64,000 bases of DNA from Anaerostipes caccae L1-92 (GCF_014467075.1 NZ_AP023027.1:2483501-2547500), one strand, 5' to 3'; shown: positions 8,341-17,428, counted from the stretch's first letter. The notes: generated by a model not told the origin, from the letters alone. Program-made: numbers and translations.

Positions 8341-8801
8341 AATGAATTCTCCTTTTCTTTGATGATATTTATAATTTCTTCCGGGTTCTGCGCATTGCTG
8401 AGTTTTTCTACTACATGAGGGTCCTGCAGAATCCCTAAGATTGCCTGTAATAATTCCAGATGCCCTTTCTCATCCACAGCCAGCATGAAGATAACCCGTA
8501 CCTCCACGGTCTCATCATCCGTTCCCATCTGTACGAAGGTGACCGGCTTTTTCGTGGTGGCGATGGCGATGCCCTTTTTCAGAACATGGCTCACATCCGT
8601 ATGGGGAATGGCAACTCCCACTCCCCCCATGTCGACGCCTGTGGGAAAGTCTTTCTCCCTAATCTTTAATGCCTCTACATAGCTGTCCTTACAGTAGCCC
8701 AGAGAGACTAATTTTCCCCCCGCCTGCTCAAAAATATCCGCGCTGTCTCTGGCTTCAATCTGAGGCAGAATCAATTCCTTGCTTAAACGTTCCCAAACCA
8801 T
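8337..8801 (-). CDS. gatA: PTS galactitol transporter subunit IIA
   Basis: A 154-residue PTS EIIA type 2 (fructose/mannitol-like fold). The phospho-histidine is His67 in VAIPHTD, preceded by the usual TGVDMGGVGVA loop. It accepts phosphate from HPr and donates to Cys9 of the adjacent IIB. It starts five bases after the regulator stop and overlaps the IIB start by four bases, so regulator and transporter are one transcript. The protein has full family length. Confidence 0.92.
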   Translation of the reverse strand: MVWERLSKELILPQIEARDSADIFEQAGGKLVSLGYCKDSYVEALKIREKDFPTGVDMGGVGVAIPHTDVSHVLKKGIAIATTKKPVTFVQMGTDDETVEVRVIFMLAVDEKGHLELLQAILGILQDPHVVEKLSNAQNPEEIINIIKEKENSL

Positions 8802-8805
8802 GTTG

Positions 8806-10896
8806 TCACTCCTTTATTCTCTGTTCATAAGTTTTAATAATCGCCGCCGTCTCCCGCGGACTTTCGGCATTCCACAGTTCTTCCTTAAATCTCTGGTTCG
8901 TCAGCATATTGACTAAATGAAAAAACGCTTTGATGTGCTTTTTGTGGTCCACGGTGCTCAGGCAGCAGAAAAATCTCACTTCTTCCCGGTCGCCGTCCTC
9001 ATCCTCGATGACCACCGGTTCCTTAAGCCGGATCATATTCATTCCAACTTTTTTGCTGCCCAGCTCAAAGCCCTCGTGGGGCAGTGCAAACCCTTTGGAA
9101 ATGACAATATAACTGCCGTTTTCCAGTACGTTTTCTATCATGGCGTCTACATACCGCTCTTCGATATATCCTTTGAAAAGCAGCGGTTCGGCCGACTTTC
9201 TGATAGCATCCTTCCAGTCTCTGCACTCAATATTGAGCTGGATATTCTTTTCTCTCAATAATTCCCACAGAAACGGCTCCCGCTCCTCATCAAAGGACTC
9301 TCCAAAATACTCATAGATCTTCATGGAGACTTCCCGAAACAGCTCCGGATCTCTGATCATAGGCCGAAGAATCGCAGAAAGTTCCTCTGGATTTCTGTCT
9401 TTTTCGGGCAGCTTCTTTTTGCTTCCCCTGTTCTTTTTCTGCAGAAGCTCGATCTTTTTATTCACTCTCAGGTAATCTTCGTCGGAAAACATCGGTGTCA
9501 CAAGCACATATTCTCCCTCATAATCCTTTAAGGGAATCGTGGACACGATCATATCAATGTCTTCATAATGACTTTTTCTTAAATCATGAGCAGAGACAAC
9601 ATCGACAATGTGAAAGTCAAAGCGGTTTCTCATTTTTGCAAGAAGGAGCTGCGATGTCCCCACTCCGCCATTACAGACAATGACAACACGGAACTCAATT
9701 TCCTTTTTCTTTCTCCTCTCCAGAGCGGCACTGATGTGAATCACGATGTAGTCGGCCTCAATCGCCTGGATCTTTCTTCCCACAAACCGTTCCAGCATCT
9801 CAATGTTGTTCTTAACCGCATACAGAGTTTCCTGATTTTGTTCTACGATCTGTCTGAGAAAATCGTCTCTCTGAGTGATATTAAACTCTTTTGTAAAAAT
9901 GGATTCCAGATGATTGACAAGATTTTCATAAAACACAAAGTCCCGGTTAAGATCCACATGAAGCTCATTGGATATTTGCTCAATGAATTTCCTTGTGACC
10001 AGCTGCAGGCCTATGATCCTCTGGTTCCTGCTGTCTTTTTTTATGTAGCTTAAGCTGTCCAGAATATCGCTTAACAGTTCCTTTTCCCCCTGGCTCTCAG
10101 GAAGTTCCCAGTACTGGCACACATACCTCAAAATATCCTCTGCCATCTCGTACTTGCTCTTCTTTACCTCCAGAGACTCGGTAATTTGATGCCCCTTTTT
10201 CACTCTCTGGATCAGTATGGTCAGATACGAGAGCAGGTAGTTGAACGATGCGTCGGTTAAAAATCTTCCGTGTGCGTGCTCCTGTTCATTGATGATTTTC
10301 TGCAGGTTCTGTTTGTCTTCTTTTTTCAGCCTGTGACTGATATTCAGTCCTCTGATAAAGCTCTGGACCACAGAGCCTGCGGCCTGAAAAGATCCGTCCT
10401 GGTTCAGAAGTTTTAGAAGACATGCCCGCTTATCACTCTCCTTTCCGTGAAGGACGAGCCCTTTGTTGGAATGGGATTCCACAGTGAGATGTTCCTTTAA
10501 AAGCATCTGCTTAACGCTCTCTAAATCGTTGATGACTGTAGCCCTGCTCACATACAAAAGTTCTGCCATATTTGATAAGGTCGTGTAGCCCGAAGCTTCG
10601 ATCAGGATCGCCGCAATCAGCGGCTTTCTCTCTCCTTTGGAAAGCCGGTATGTGTAAAAATCGTTCTGATTAAACAGGCCTGCTGCCAGTTCGATGTCAT
10701 CCTCCACAAGGAGTGTCCCGTTGCTTCCCAGTTTTACTAAAGAAAGCTCATGCTGTTCCAAGAAGTCATTGACATCATTGATGTCATTTCTTATGGTGCG
10801 CTCCGACACCTGGAATTTCTCTGCCAGTTCACTGATACGGAATGTCTTCTCCAAATCCATGAGTCCCAGCAGAATCTCCCTCGATCTCTTGTTCAT
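8806..10896 (-). CDS. BglG/MtlR-type PRD transcriptional regulator with EIIB and EIIA domains
   Basis: A 696-residue PTS-controlled transcription activator. Domains in order: N-terminal DeoR-like winged helix (about 1-60, FRISELAEKFQVSERTIRND), a second HTH/Mga-like segment (about 90-145), two PRD modules (about 185-400), an EIIB-like domain near 405-490 with Cys in VVIVCNGGVGTSQ, and an EIIA type 2 domain (about 545-690) with His in FALPHEG. These domains sense PTS phosphorylation, so activity should respond to galactitol transport and to general PTS status. In the first PRD the usual regulatory His position appears to be Tyr (LLSYLTILIQR), while the second keeps His (NLVNHLESIF); this is a visual alignment. 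It is first in the galactitol operon, with a GGAGGG site before ATG at 10896. Confidence 0.9.
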   Translation of the reverse strand: MNKRSREILLGLMDLEKTFRISELAEKFQVSERTIRNDINDVNDFLEQHELSLVKLGSNGTLLVEDDIELAAGLFNQNDFYTYRLSKGERKPLIAAILIEASGYTTLSNMAELLYVSRATVINDLESVKQMLLKEHLTVESHSNKGLVLHGKESDKRACLLKLLNQDGSFQAAGSVVQSFIRGLNISHRLKKEDKQNLQKIINEQEHAHGRFLTDASFNYLLSYLTILIQRVKKGHQITESLEVKKSKYEMAEDILRYVCQYWELPESQGEKELLSDILDSLSYIKKDSRNQRIIGLQLVTRKFIEQISNELHVDLNRDFVFYENLVNHLESIFTKEFNITQRDDFLRQIVEQNQETLYAVKNNIEMLERFVGRKIQAIEADYIVIHISAALERRKKKEIEFRVVIVCNGGVGTSQLLLAKMRNRFDFHIVDVVSAHDLRKSHYEDIDMIVSTIPLKDYEGEYVLVTPMFSDEDYLRVNKKIELLQKKNRGSKKKLPEKDRNPEELSAILRPMIRDPELFREVSMKIYEYFGESFDEEREPFLWELLREKNIQLNIECRDWKDAIRKSAEPLLFKGYIEERYVDAMIENVLENGSYIVISKGFALPHEGFELGSKKVGMNMIRLKEPVVIEDEDGDREEVRFFCCLSTVDHKKHIKAFFHLVNMLTNQRFKEELWNAESPRETAAIIKTYEQRIKE

Positions 10897-10927
10897 TTTT
10901 ATCCCTCCGTTGCTGTATCTTTACTAT

Positions 10928-10956
10928 ATCATCGTCCCCTTTCAAAAAACAGTCAA
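10928..10956 (-). promoter_or_regulatory. possible promoter of the galactitol operon
   Basis: TTGACT (10956-10951), 17-bp spacer, GATGAT (10933-10928), about 32 bp before the regulator start. A better -10 hexamer, TATAGT (10928-10923), would give an over-long 22-bp spacer, so an activator-dependent promoter is also possible. Confidence 0.4.
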
Positions 10957-10979
10957 AAGGATTTCGGACATTTTTGCAA

Positions 10980-11034
10980 AAAAATAGACAGGTCTAAAAC
11001 ATTTCCATACGTTTTGAAAAGTTTTAGACCCGTC
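10980..11034 (-). terminator. rho-independent terminator of the HAD gene at 11040
   Basis: On the minus strand GACGGGTCTAAAAC (11034-11021) pairs with GTTTTAGACCTGTC (11000-10987), with one G-U pair, followed by TATTTTTTT. It separates the HAD gene from the galactitol operon promoter. Confidence 0.85.
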
Positions 11035-11039
11035 TTTTA

Positions 11040-11738
11040 TTACAGAAGCCTTTGCAGCAGCCGGTACAGTTCTTCTTCGGAACCGACACAATAATCCGGC
11101 CGCACCTCGGACACCGGATACGGATAATTCCTCCGGTTTATCCAGATGGAATGAAGACCTGCACTTTTGGCCCCCTCTACATCATTTCGGTAGGAATCTC
11201 CCACATACCAGACCTCAGCATCCTGAAGCTTCATCTTATCACATGCATACCAAAAAATCTTTTCGTCAGGCTTTGCGGTCCCCACATCTCCGGATACGAA
11301 GATTCTCTCGTCCAAAAACCACTCCCCAAGACCCAATGTTTCTATTTTCTCCCACTGGTGTCCGGATGGTCCGTTGGTGATCACGCCTATGGGAACCCTG
11401 TCCCGGCAGAATGTCAGCATTTCTTTTATAACGTCAGAGACACTGATTTGTTTTTGATATCCCGCATAGAATTCTTGAAATTTAAGTGCGTCTTCATCTG
11501 ATATTTGTATATCAAACTCTTTGAGCGCCTTACTGATCCTGTAAATATACATCTCATCCATTGTCATCTGCCTGCTCTGGGAATGTTCAAAAGCCTCGTC
11601 ACTGTACTTTCTGCTCAGCGCAAACAGCCGCTCCATATCAATCTCATATGTTTCACCAAATAACTGACGGAAAGCTCTTGCAAAGGGCTCCCGCTGGTCA
11701 TACAAAGTATCGTCCACATCAAATAAAACCGCATCCAT
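11040..11738 (-). CDS. HAD superfamily hydrolase (YjjG-like)
   Basis: A 232-residue HAD subfamily IA phosphatase. Motif I DVDDT is at 7-11, motif II is in GVITNGPSG, motif III is Lys in GTAKPDEKIF, and motif IV is VGDSYRNDV. The DVDDTLYD start and GHQWEKIETLGL segment are typical of the YjjG/dUMP-phosphatase-like or haloacid-dehalogenase-like group; a role in nucleotide or sugar-phosphate clean-up is only inference. It stands alone between the efflux operon upstream and the galactitol operon downstream and has its own terminator. Confidence 0.87.
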   Translation of the reverse strand: MDAVLFDVDDTLYDQREPFARAFRQLFGETYEIDMERLFALSRKYSDEAFEHSQSRQMTMDEMYIYRISKALKEFDIQISDEDALKFQEFYAGYQKQISVSDVIKEMLTFCRDRVPIGVITNGPSGHQWEKIETLGLGEWFLDERIFVSGDVGTAKPDEKIFWYACDKMKLQDAEVWYVGDSYRNDVEGAKSAGLHSIWINRRNYPYPVSEVRPDYCVGSEEELYRLLQRLL

Positions 11739-11815
11739 ATTTTTTCTCCCTTTTTAATATATAGGATGATTATAACCGACATTTTATGAGAAAAAAAGAC
11801 AGAACACGAAAGATT

Positions 11816-12982
11816 TTATTCATAATGAAGGGCTTCCACCGGTTTTAAATTTGCAGCCTTATTTGCAGGGTATAAACCGAAAATAATCCCCACTGCGGCC
11901 GAAAATATAAGTGATATCACGCAGATGACCGGAGATATGCTTAAGGATGTATCTACAAATGCGTTTCCTACAGCAAGTATCAAAAAACTCAGAATAATTC
12001 CCGTAATTCCTCCCATAAATGACAGTACAACAGCCTCGGTCATAAACTGGGCCAGAATATCCTGTTTCTTTGCTCCGATGGCCTTTCTGATGCCGATCTC
12101 CCTTGTCCGTTCCGTTACCGACACCAGCATAATATTCATGATCCCGATTCCTCCCACTAACAGAGAGATACCGGCGATGCCTCCAAGCATCAGCGATAAG
12201 GAAGATGATACATTACTGACGCTCTCCGCAATTTCGGCCTGGTTGACGATCGTATAGGAGTCTTCGTCTCCTGTCTTGTTTAACAAAAACCGGTCCACCG
12301 CATTCTCAGCCATCGTCAAAGTATCTTCTCCCGACGCAGACACGGTAAAACTCTGTATCGCAGCCTGCTGTAAAAGCCTCTGAGCCGTTTTAAATGGAAG
12401 ATAAACGATCGTATCATTGGAATCCCTCTGGGATTCCCCGTCTTCTTTCAGCACGCCGACAATCTTAAAATTCTTACCCTTGACACGGATTGTTTCATCG
12501 ACACAGTCTGTACTCCCAAACAGATCCTTTGCCGCTCCGGCTCCGATCAGACATACCTGGAGCCTGTTTTCATTGTCTACGGTAAGAATCTGTCTTCCGG
12601 ACGTGATCTCCGTACCCTCGATCTCCAAATATTCCGGTGTGATTCCTTTCAAAGAGACATCGGAGGAATTACCGCCGGCTTTGGCAGTCCCGCTCCCTGT
12701 TACCGTAGGGGAAACAGTCTGCACCGCCGGATTGTCCGTCAGCGACTCCAAATCTGAACTCTTGATTCCCGTACTTCTCCGGCTGTTGATCGTCGCGCTG
12801 ATCACATTTCCTCCCAGTCCCGAGAGTGTATCATTGACCGAACCGGCTGTGCTCTGCGCAATAGACACCAGCAGAGTCACACTGAGGACTCCGATGATAA
12901 TGCCCAGCATCGTGAGGAATGAGCGAAGCTTGGTAGAAAGAATAGAGGATAGTGCCATTTTCACTGCCTGAGTAAATTTCAT
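11816..12982 (-). CDS. ABC transporter permease, MacB/FtsX family
   Basis: A 388-residue MacB-type permease. One N-terminal membrane helix (about 20-45, FLTMLGIIIGVLSVTLLVSI) is followed by an extracellular MacB core domain (about 45-265) and three C-terminal helices of the FtsX domain with the conserved loop VSVTERTREIGIRKAIGAKK near 290-310. Such proteins do not transport through the membrane core but couple ATP hydrolysis to movement of extracellular substrates or peptides. The ATG overlaps the stop of the ATPase gene by four bases. Its ending, NLKPVEALHYE, is the classical family terminus. The substrate could be an antimicrobial peptide or drug; this is not visible. Confidence 0.92.
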   Translation of the reverse strand: MKFTQAVKMALSSILSTKLRSFLTMLGIIIGVLSVTLLVSIAQSTAGSVNDTLSGLGGNVISATINSRRSTGIKSSDLESLTDNPAVQTVSPTVTGSGTAKAGGNSSDVSLKGITPEYLEIEGTEITSGRQILTVDNENRLQVCLIGAGAAKDLFGSTDCVDETIRVKGKNFKIVGVLKEDGESQRDSNDTIVYLPFKTAQRLLQQAAIQSFTVSASGEDTLTMAENAVDRFLLNKTGDEDSYTIVNQAEIAESVSNVSSSLSLMLGGIAGISLLVGGIGIMNIMLVSVTERTREIGIRKAIGAKKQDILAQFMTEAVVLSFMGGITGIILSFLILAVGNAFVDTSLSISPVICVISLIFSAAVGIIFGLYPANKAANLKPVEALHYE

Positions 12983-13665
12983 GCCGCATCCCTCCCGCCT
13001 GTATCAGATATAATCTTCCCGTCCATGATGCGGATCTGTCTTTCCGCTTCTTTTGCCACCTCTGGATCGTGGGTGATCAAAATAATGGTATTGCCCTGTC
13101 CGTGCAGTTCTTTTAACAGTTCCATGATCTCTTTTCCTGATCTTGAATCCAGATTGCCGGTAGGTTCATCCGCCAGGATCAGAGACGGTCCCGCCGCCAG
13201 TGCCCTGGCAATGGCGACCCTCTGCTGCTGGCCGCCGGACAGCTGCCCCGGCTTATGGTCCATTCTTTTTTCGAGTCCCACCTTCATGAGTTTTTCCATT
13301 GCTGTCTTTCTTCGTTCTTCCATCCCGATGCCCTGATAGATCAGAGGCAGTTCTACATTTTCCAGCGCCGTCAGTTTGGCGAGGAGATGGAACTGCTGAA
13401 AGATAAAGCCGACCTTCTCATTCCTGATGGCTGCCAGTTCATTTTCCTTCAGTGACTTTACCGGACGGCCGTCCAGCATCACTTCCCCGGAATCCGGCAC
13501 ATCCAGGCAGCCCAGCATATTCATCAGAGTCGATTTTCCGCTTCCGGAAGCACCTTCAATCGCCACAAACTCTTGATCTTTGATGGTCAGCGAGACCCCG
13601 TCCAAAGCATGAACCTCTTCTCCGCCGAGAATATACGTCTTTCTTAAATCTTTTACCTCAATCAT
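12979..13665 (-). CDS. ABC transporter ATP-binding protein, MacB/LolD type
   Basis: A 228-residue nucleotide-binding subunit. Walker A GASGSGKS lies at 38-45, the Q-loop in FIFQQFHLL, the signature LSGGQQQR near 142-149, Walker B LILADEPTGNLD near 160-170, and the H-loop in ILITHD. Sequence style (LxALENVELPLIYQG) is that of the LolD/MacB/FtsE group that works with FtsX-type permeases. It lies between the membrane-fusion protein gene (10-bp gap) and the permease (4-bp overlap), forming a three-gene tripartite exporter operon. Confidence 0.94.
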   Translation of the reverse strand: MIEVKDLRKTYILGGEEVHALDGVSLTIKDQEFVAIEGASGSGKSTLMNMLGCLDVPDSGEVMLDGRPVKSLKENELAAIRNEKVGFIFQQFHLLAKLTALENVELPLIYQGIGMEERRKTAMEKLMKVGLEKRMDHKPGQLSGGQQQRVAIARALAAGPSLILADEPTGNLDSRSGKEIMELLKELHGQGNTIILITHDPEVAKEAERQIRIMDGKIISDTGGRDAA

Positions 13666-13675
13666 ATGTCTCCTC

Positions 13676-15280
13676 CTATCTGGACCCGCCCGGCATACCG
13701 GATCCGCCGCCGGGTGCCCCGCTTCCGCCGCCTTTTCCGTTTCCGCCGCCCAGGCCGTCCGGTCCCATCATCTTGTCGCCTTCACTTTTATTAGAAGTGT
13801 TTTTGGTAATCACCTGAACCTGATCACCTTCGCTGATACCGGAAGTGATTTGGGCATTAGAATCATTCATAATTCCCACTTCTACCTCTTTTAATGTACC
13901 TTCTTCGCTTTTATCGCTGACGACTGCCACATAGTTTTTCCCATTCTTTGACTGTACAGCAGATACAGGTACAAGAACCGCATCTGATGCCTCTTGAGTC
14001 GTAATTGTGGCAGTAGCACTCATAGCAGGATAGAGATCCTCCGCATCACTGAGTTCTATAGTCACAGGATAGGTGGCTACCCCGTCCGTATTGGTCCCGA
14101 TCTTGGAAACTTTGGTCACCGTTCCTTTAAATGTTTTATCCTCTATCGCATCCGCTGTCACTGATACGCTCTGTCCGGTCTTAATCTCTTTGATATCCAG
14201 CTCATCCACATCAATGTTTACCTTATAAGCTGTTGTACTCACCACTTTACAGAAGGTTTTCCCCTTAGATACCGTGGTTCCTGCGGAGGCTGAAAGTTCA
14301 TCCACCACTCCGTCATACTTTGCCGTCACCGTCAGATTCTTCTTTTCCTTTTTTAATTCTTCCAGCTGGTCAACCAAAGCCTCATGTTTTGCCAGATTGC
14401 TCTCGTATGTTTTTGAATATCCCGCTCCGCTCAATGTGATCAGTGTCGTTCCCGAATACACCTTCTGATTTTTGGACACTTCAATGGAACTCACCGTTCC
14501 CTTGTCTCCCGTCACTGTGATCGGGCTGTTGGACTTCAGCTTTCCTGAACCCAGCTTTTTATTGCTGCTGTTATATACAGAAGCCTTTGTATCTACATCA
14601 TAATAGTAACTGTCGGAGATCACTGCTGTGGCTTTCCCGGAACTGACACCGGAAATCTTCCCGGACACCGAATATTCTCCAAATTTTACGGTGACACTGT
14701 CTCCTGTCTTTACGGTTTGTGAGGGCTTAAACTCTATCTTGAGCTTTCCGTCCGCCGAGATTTCCATCAGAGCGCCTTTGCTGTCCATGGTCTTCGCCAC
14801 TGCTGTACCATCTTTTGCATAAATGCGTTTTACCCTTCCGGAAACTTTAGAACTGATCGTACTTGACGCGCTCTCCGCTCCCTGTGAAAGGGTGCTCTCC
14901 AGAGAGGAGATCTGATTTTCCAGACTGCTGATCGAATCCTCCAGCGAAGAACTTGTGAGCACTGCTATGGTATCCCCTTTCTTCACTGAGGAACCGTCTT
15001 TCTTTTTAATCGACTGTACGCTCACATCACTGGAAAAAGAGATGGTCTGGGTGGCAGCAGATGCCACCGAACCGCTTCCCTCCACCGTCTTTTTGATCGT
15101 TCCCTTTGTGGCCTTCTGAGTCTGGATCTGATTCCCGCCTTTTGCCTTCCTGGTCAAGGCCAATCTTCCTGCAAATACACCGGCCAACACAAATAAAACC
15201 AACAAAGCGGCCGTCAGCTTCTTGTGTTTTTTCATTTTTCCCGGTATCATAACCATGATATCCTTCCATTTTTTCTTCAT
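13676..15280 (-). CDS. HlyD/MacA-type efflux adaptor with C-terminal Gly-rich tail
   Basis: A 534-residue membrane-fusion protein. An N-terminal membrane anchor (about 21-43) is followed by a biotinyl-lipoyl-like half motif, a coiled region, beta-barrel domains and a C-terminal glycine/proline/serine tail (GGGNGKGGGSG). It is longer than the usual 350-450 residues, mainly through an extra lipoyl/barrel duplication in the middle. The frame is open up to 15403, but ATG at 15280 has GGGAGG nine bases upstream and leads straight into a Lys-rich start and the membrane helix, so I use it. First gene of the exporter operon, divergent from the radical SAM gene. In Gram-positive cells it would span the wall-facing side and gate the MacB-like permease. 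Confidence 0.88.
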   Translation of the reverse strand: MKKKWKDIMVMIPGKMKKHKKLTAALLVLFVLAGVFAGRLALTRKAKGGNQIQTQKATKGTIKKTVEGSGSVASAATQTISFSSDVSVQSIKKKDGSSVKKGDTIAVLTSSSLEDSISSLENQISSLESTLSQGAESASSTISSKVSGRVKRIYAKDGTAVAKTMDSKGALMEISADGKLKIEFKPSQTVKTGDSVTVKFGEYSVSGKISGVSSGKATAVISDSYYYDVDTKASVYNSSNKKLGSGKLKSNSPITVTGDKGTVSSIEVSKNQKVYSGTTLITLSGAGYSKTYESNLAKHEALVDQLEELKKEKKNLTVTAKYDGVVDELSASAGTTVSKGKTFCKVVSTTAYKVNIDVDELDIKEIKTGQSVSVTADAIEDKTFKGTVTKVSKIGTNTDGVATYPVTIELSDAEDLYPAMSATATITTQEASDAVLVPVSAVQSKNGKNYVAVVSDKSEEGTLKEVEVGIMNDSNAQITSGISEGDQVQVITKNTSNKSEGDKMMGPDGLGGGNGKGGGSGAPGGGSGMPGGSR

Positions 15281-15406
15281 GAATATAAGCCTCCCTATCC
15301 TTCTTTTATAGATGTTTTTATCATATAGGAAGAATTTGAAAGGCTTATGATCAATATGTGAAGAAACTATGGAACTATACCACACAGCAGAAAGGAACCG
15401 CATCTT

Positions 15407-16327
15407 ATGAATTGGGATGGAAAACGTTATTACTCTTTTAATTCTTATTTAAAGCAGACCTTCGGAGAAAAAGTATACAAAATATCTTTAAACGGTGGCT
15501 TCACCTGCCCAAACCGGGACGGCACCCTTGGAACCAGAGGCTGTATTTTCTGCAGCGAAGGAGGCTCCGGAGATTTTGCACCCGACGCTGTTCTCCCCAT
15601 TGGTGAACAGATTGAAGAAGGCATCCGCATGATCAGGCAAAAGACAGATGCATCAAAATATATCGCCTACTTTCAGGCGTTTACCAATACCTATGCCCCA
15701 TATGAAAAGCTTCATTCTCTTTTTTATGATGCGATTTTAAGGAAAGAAATTGTGGGACTGGCTGTGGGGACCCGTCCGGACTGTCTTCCCCCGGACGTGC
15801 TTAAACTGCTCGATGAACTGAATCAGATAAAACCCGTCTTCGTGGAACTTGGACTCCAGACCATCCATGAGAAAACTGCACAATTCATCCGAAGAGGCTA
15901 TCCTCTTTCCTGTTTTGAACAGGCAGTAAAAGCACTGCACGATCTGGGGATCAATGTTGTCGTCCACCTGATCCTCGGACTGCCGGGTGAAACGGAAGAG
16001 ATGATGCTTCAGTCCGTCCGGTATTTAAACCAGCTGCCGGTAAACGGAGTGAAGTTTTCCCTCCTTCATGTGCTGAAACACACTGATCTCGGCATGCTGT
16101 ACGAAGAAAACCCATTTCCGGTATATGACCTCGATGACTATGTTGATCTCGTCATCCGCTGTATGGAAGAACTACGGGAAGATATCGTCATCCACCGCCT
16201 GACAGGGGACGGACCCAAAGATCTGCTGATCGCTCCCCGCTGGACGCTCAACAAAAGAAAAGTATTGAATGAGATTTCCCGGCGCATGAAAGAGACGGGC
16301 AGCCGTCAGGGAAAAAGTTTCATCTGA
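15407..16327 (+). CDS. TIGR01212-type radical SAM protein (YhcC-like)
   Basis: A 306-residue radical SAM protein of the YhcC family, whose function is not established. The cluster-binding cysteines are Cys34, Cys46 and Cys49, so spacing is CX11CX2C instead of the classical CX3CX2C; this wide spacing is a family feature, not damage. Other marks are the YFQAFTNTYAP segment near 85-95, GTRPDCLPPDVL near 120 and VVHLILGLPGET near 187. The start has AAAGGA ten bases upstream of ATG at 15407. It is a single plus-strand gene between two minus-strand blocks, divergent from the efflux operon. Confidence 0.9.
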   Translation: MNWDGKRYYSFNSYLKQTFGEKVYKISLNGGFTCPNRDGTLGTRGCIFCSEGGSGDFAPDAVLPIGEQIEEGIRMIRQKTDASKYIAYFQAFTNTYAPYEKLHSLFYDAILRKEIVGLAVGTRPDCLPPDVLKLLDELNQIKPVFVELGLQTIHEKTAQFIRRGYPLSCFEQAVKALHDLGINVVVHLILGLPGETEEMMLQSVRYLNQLPVNGVKFSLLHVLKHTDLGMLYEENPFPVYDLDDYVDLVIRCMEELREDIVIHRLTGDGPKDLLIAPRWTLNKRKVLNEISRRMKETGSRQGKSFI

Positions 16328-16348
16328 GAAATTTTAATAGGACGTAAA

Positions 16349-16390
16349 AATACCCTTTCGGAACCTCAACCATGGCTCCAAAAGGGTATT
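16349..16390. terminator. hairpin serving the two convergent genes
   Basis: A 17-bp stem, 16349-16365 with 16374-16390, containing AATACCCTTT / AAAGGGTATT and two G-U pairs, loop TCAACCAT. On the minus strand it runs into ATTTTTACG, so it best serves the small gene at 16393-16572, and it may also stop the radical SAM transcript. Confidence 0.8.
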
Positions 16391-16392
16391 CA

Positions 16393-16572
16393 TTATTTAT
16401 GGTGCTTTTTGTCCGGCTCAGGTTTCTTTTTTCTGCCTTCATAAGTGTTGTTGTCACACATATTGTTATTGCCGATCTCCACTCCTTTTTTAATCGGAGC
16501 GATCAAAAAACCGATGACCACACCCATCCAGAGCCAGAATCCGCCGAAGAAAAATGCTTCTTTTTTTGTCAT
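16393..16572 (-). CDS. small membrane protein, 59 aa
   Basis: Translated by hand from the minus strand. The product starts MTKKEAFFFGGFWLWMGVVI, with one membrane helix (about 7-25, ending in GFLIAP), then a basic hydrophilic tail with GNNN, CDNNTYEG and a Lys/His-rich end. A near-ideal GGAGG site lies eight bases before ATG at 16572. The gene has its own promoter at 16599-16627 and its own terminator at 16349-16390, so it is transcribed alone. I recognise no function. The architecture, one helix plus KKG-EIGNNN tail, resembles short uncharacterised proteins common in clostridia; that comparison is from memory. Confidence 0.85.
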   Translation of the reverse strand: MTKKEAFFFGGFWLWMGVVIGFLIAPIKKGVEIGNNNMCDNNTYEGRKKKPEPDKKHHK

Positions 16573-16598
16573 AATGAGTTCCTCCTTTGATTGTCTCC

Positions 16599-16627
16599 AT
16601 TATAACATCCGGCATGGCTGAAATCAA
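16599..16627 (-). promoter_or_regulatory. promoter of the 59-aa protein gene
   Basis: TTGATT (16627-16622), 17-bp spacer, TATAAT (16604-16599) with a TG extension just before the -10 box. It lies 27 bp upstream of the start codon. Confidence 0.8.
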
Positions 16628-16633
16628 TGAAAG

Positions 16634-17428
16634 CTAAAGTACCTCTGTGATATCCTCCAATGAATCCACAATCACATCCGGCTTCACATCACTTTTCTCC
16701 ACATCCTCCAAAGTACTCTCCCCGGAAAGTACCAGGATGGAAGTCACGGGACTTCCGTCCGCCACTGCAATATCCGTGTACAGCCGGTCGCCTACGATAG
16801 CGATCTCTTCCGGGCGGTACCCTGACTGCTCCACAAAATAATTCAGCGTATGCTTGGAAGGTTTCCCAAAGAATTCAGGAAAGCGTCCCGTGGATGCCTC
16901 CACCAGCTTCGCCATGGAACCGCAGTCCGGTATGAAGTTTCCGCCTTCCATCGGACAGTTCCAGTCCGGATTGATGCCGTAATAGGTACAGCCGTTTCTC
17001 ACATAATGACAGGCTTTCGAAATCTTCTCATAAGTAAGTGTAGTATCAAATCCAAGGATCACGATATCCGGGTTTTCGTCCACAAGCGGCATGTCAAAGG
17101 CTTCAAACTCTTTTAACAGCGAAGGGGTTCCTACCACATAGAGGGTTTCCCCCGGATGATTCTTTTTTAAATACTGAATCATTACATGACTGGAAATCAT
17201 CATTTGCTCCGGTGTAATGGATATTCCCATTCCCGAAAGTTTATCTATGTAGGCCTGCTGGCTCTTGGAAGAATTATTCGTAAAGAAATAATACTCCCTC
17301 CCTGTGTCTTCCACTTTCTTTAAAAAGTCCTGTGTAAACGGAAACAAGTCATTTCCAAGATAGATGGTCCCGTCCATGTCGAGGACAAAACATTTGATAT
17401 CTTTCACTGCCTGAATATTTTGCTTCAT
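16634..17428 (-). CDS. HAD-IIA family phosphatase (NagD/AraL-like)
   Basis: A 264-residue HAD subfamily IIA phosphatase. Motif I is DMDGT near 17-21, motif II FFTNNSS near 48-54, motif III Lys in FFGKPSKHT, and motif IV VGDRLYTDI. The large IIA cap lies between motifs II and III. NagD/AraL-type enzymes hydrolyse a range of sugar and glycerol phosphates. In Bacillus subtilis araL sits next to araM (glycerol-1-phosphate dehydrogenase); here the same pair occurs, with only 12 bp separating this gene from the AraM-type gene upstream. A job in removing toxic phosphorylated intermediates of the adjoining polyol pathway is inferred. Confidence 0.9.
   Translation of the reverse strand: MKQNIQAVKDIKCFVLDMDGTIYLGNDLFPFTQDFLKKVEDTGREYYFFTNNSSKSQQAYIDKLSGMGISITPEQMMISSHVMIQYLKKNHPGETLYVVGTPSLLKEFEAFDMPLVDENPDIVILGFDTTLTYEKISKACHYVRNGCTYYGINPDWNCPMEGGNFIPDCGSMAKLVEASTGRFPEFFGKPSKHTLNYFVEQSGYRPEEIAIVGDRLYTDIAVADGSPVTSILVLSGESTLEDVEKSDVKPDVIVDSLEDITEVL

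Noticed and set aside
16372..16590. 72-codon plus-strand frame
   Set aside because: Antisense to the 59-aa protein gene, which has promoter, ribosome site and terminator on the minus strand.
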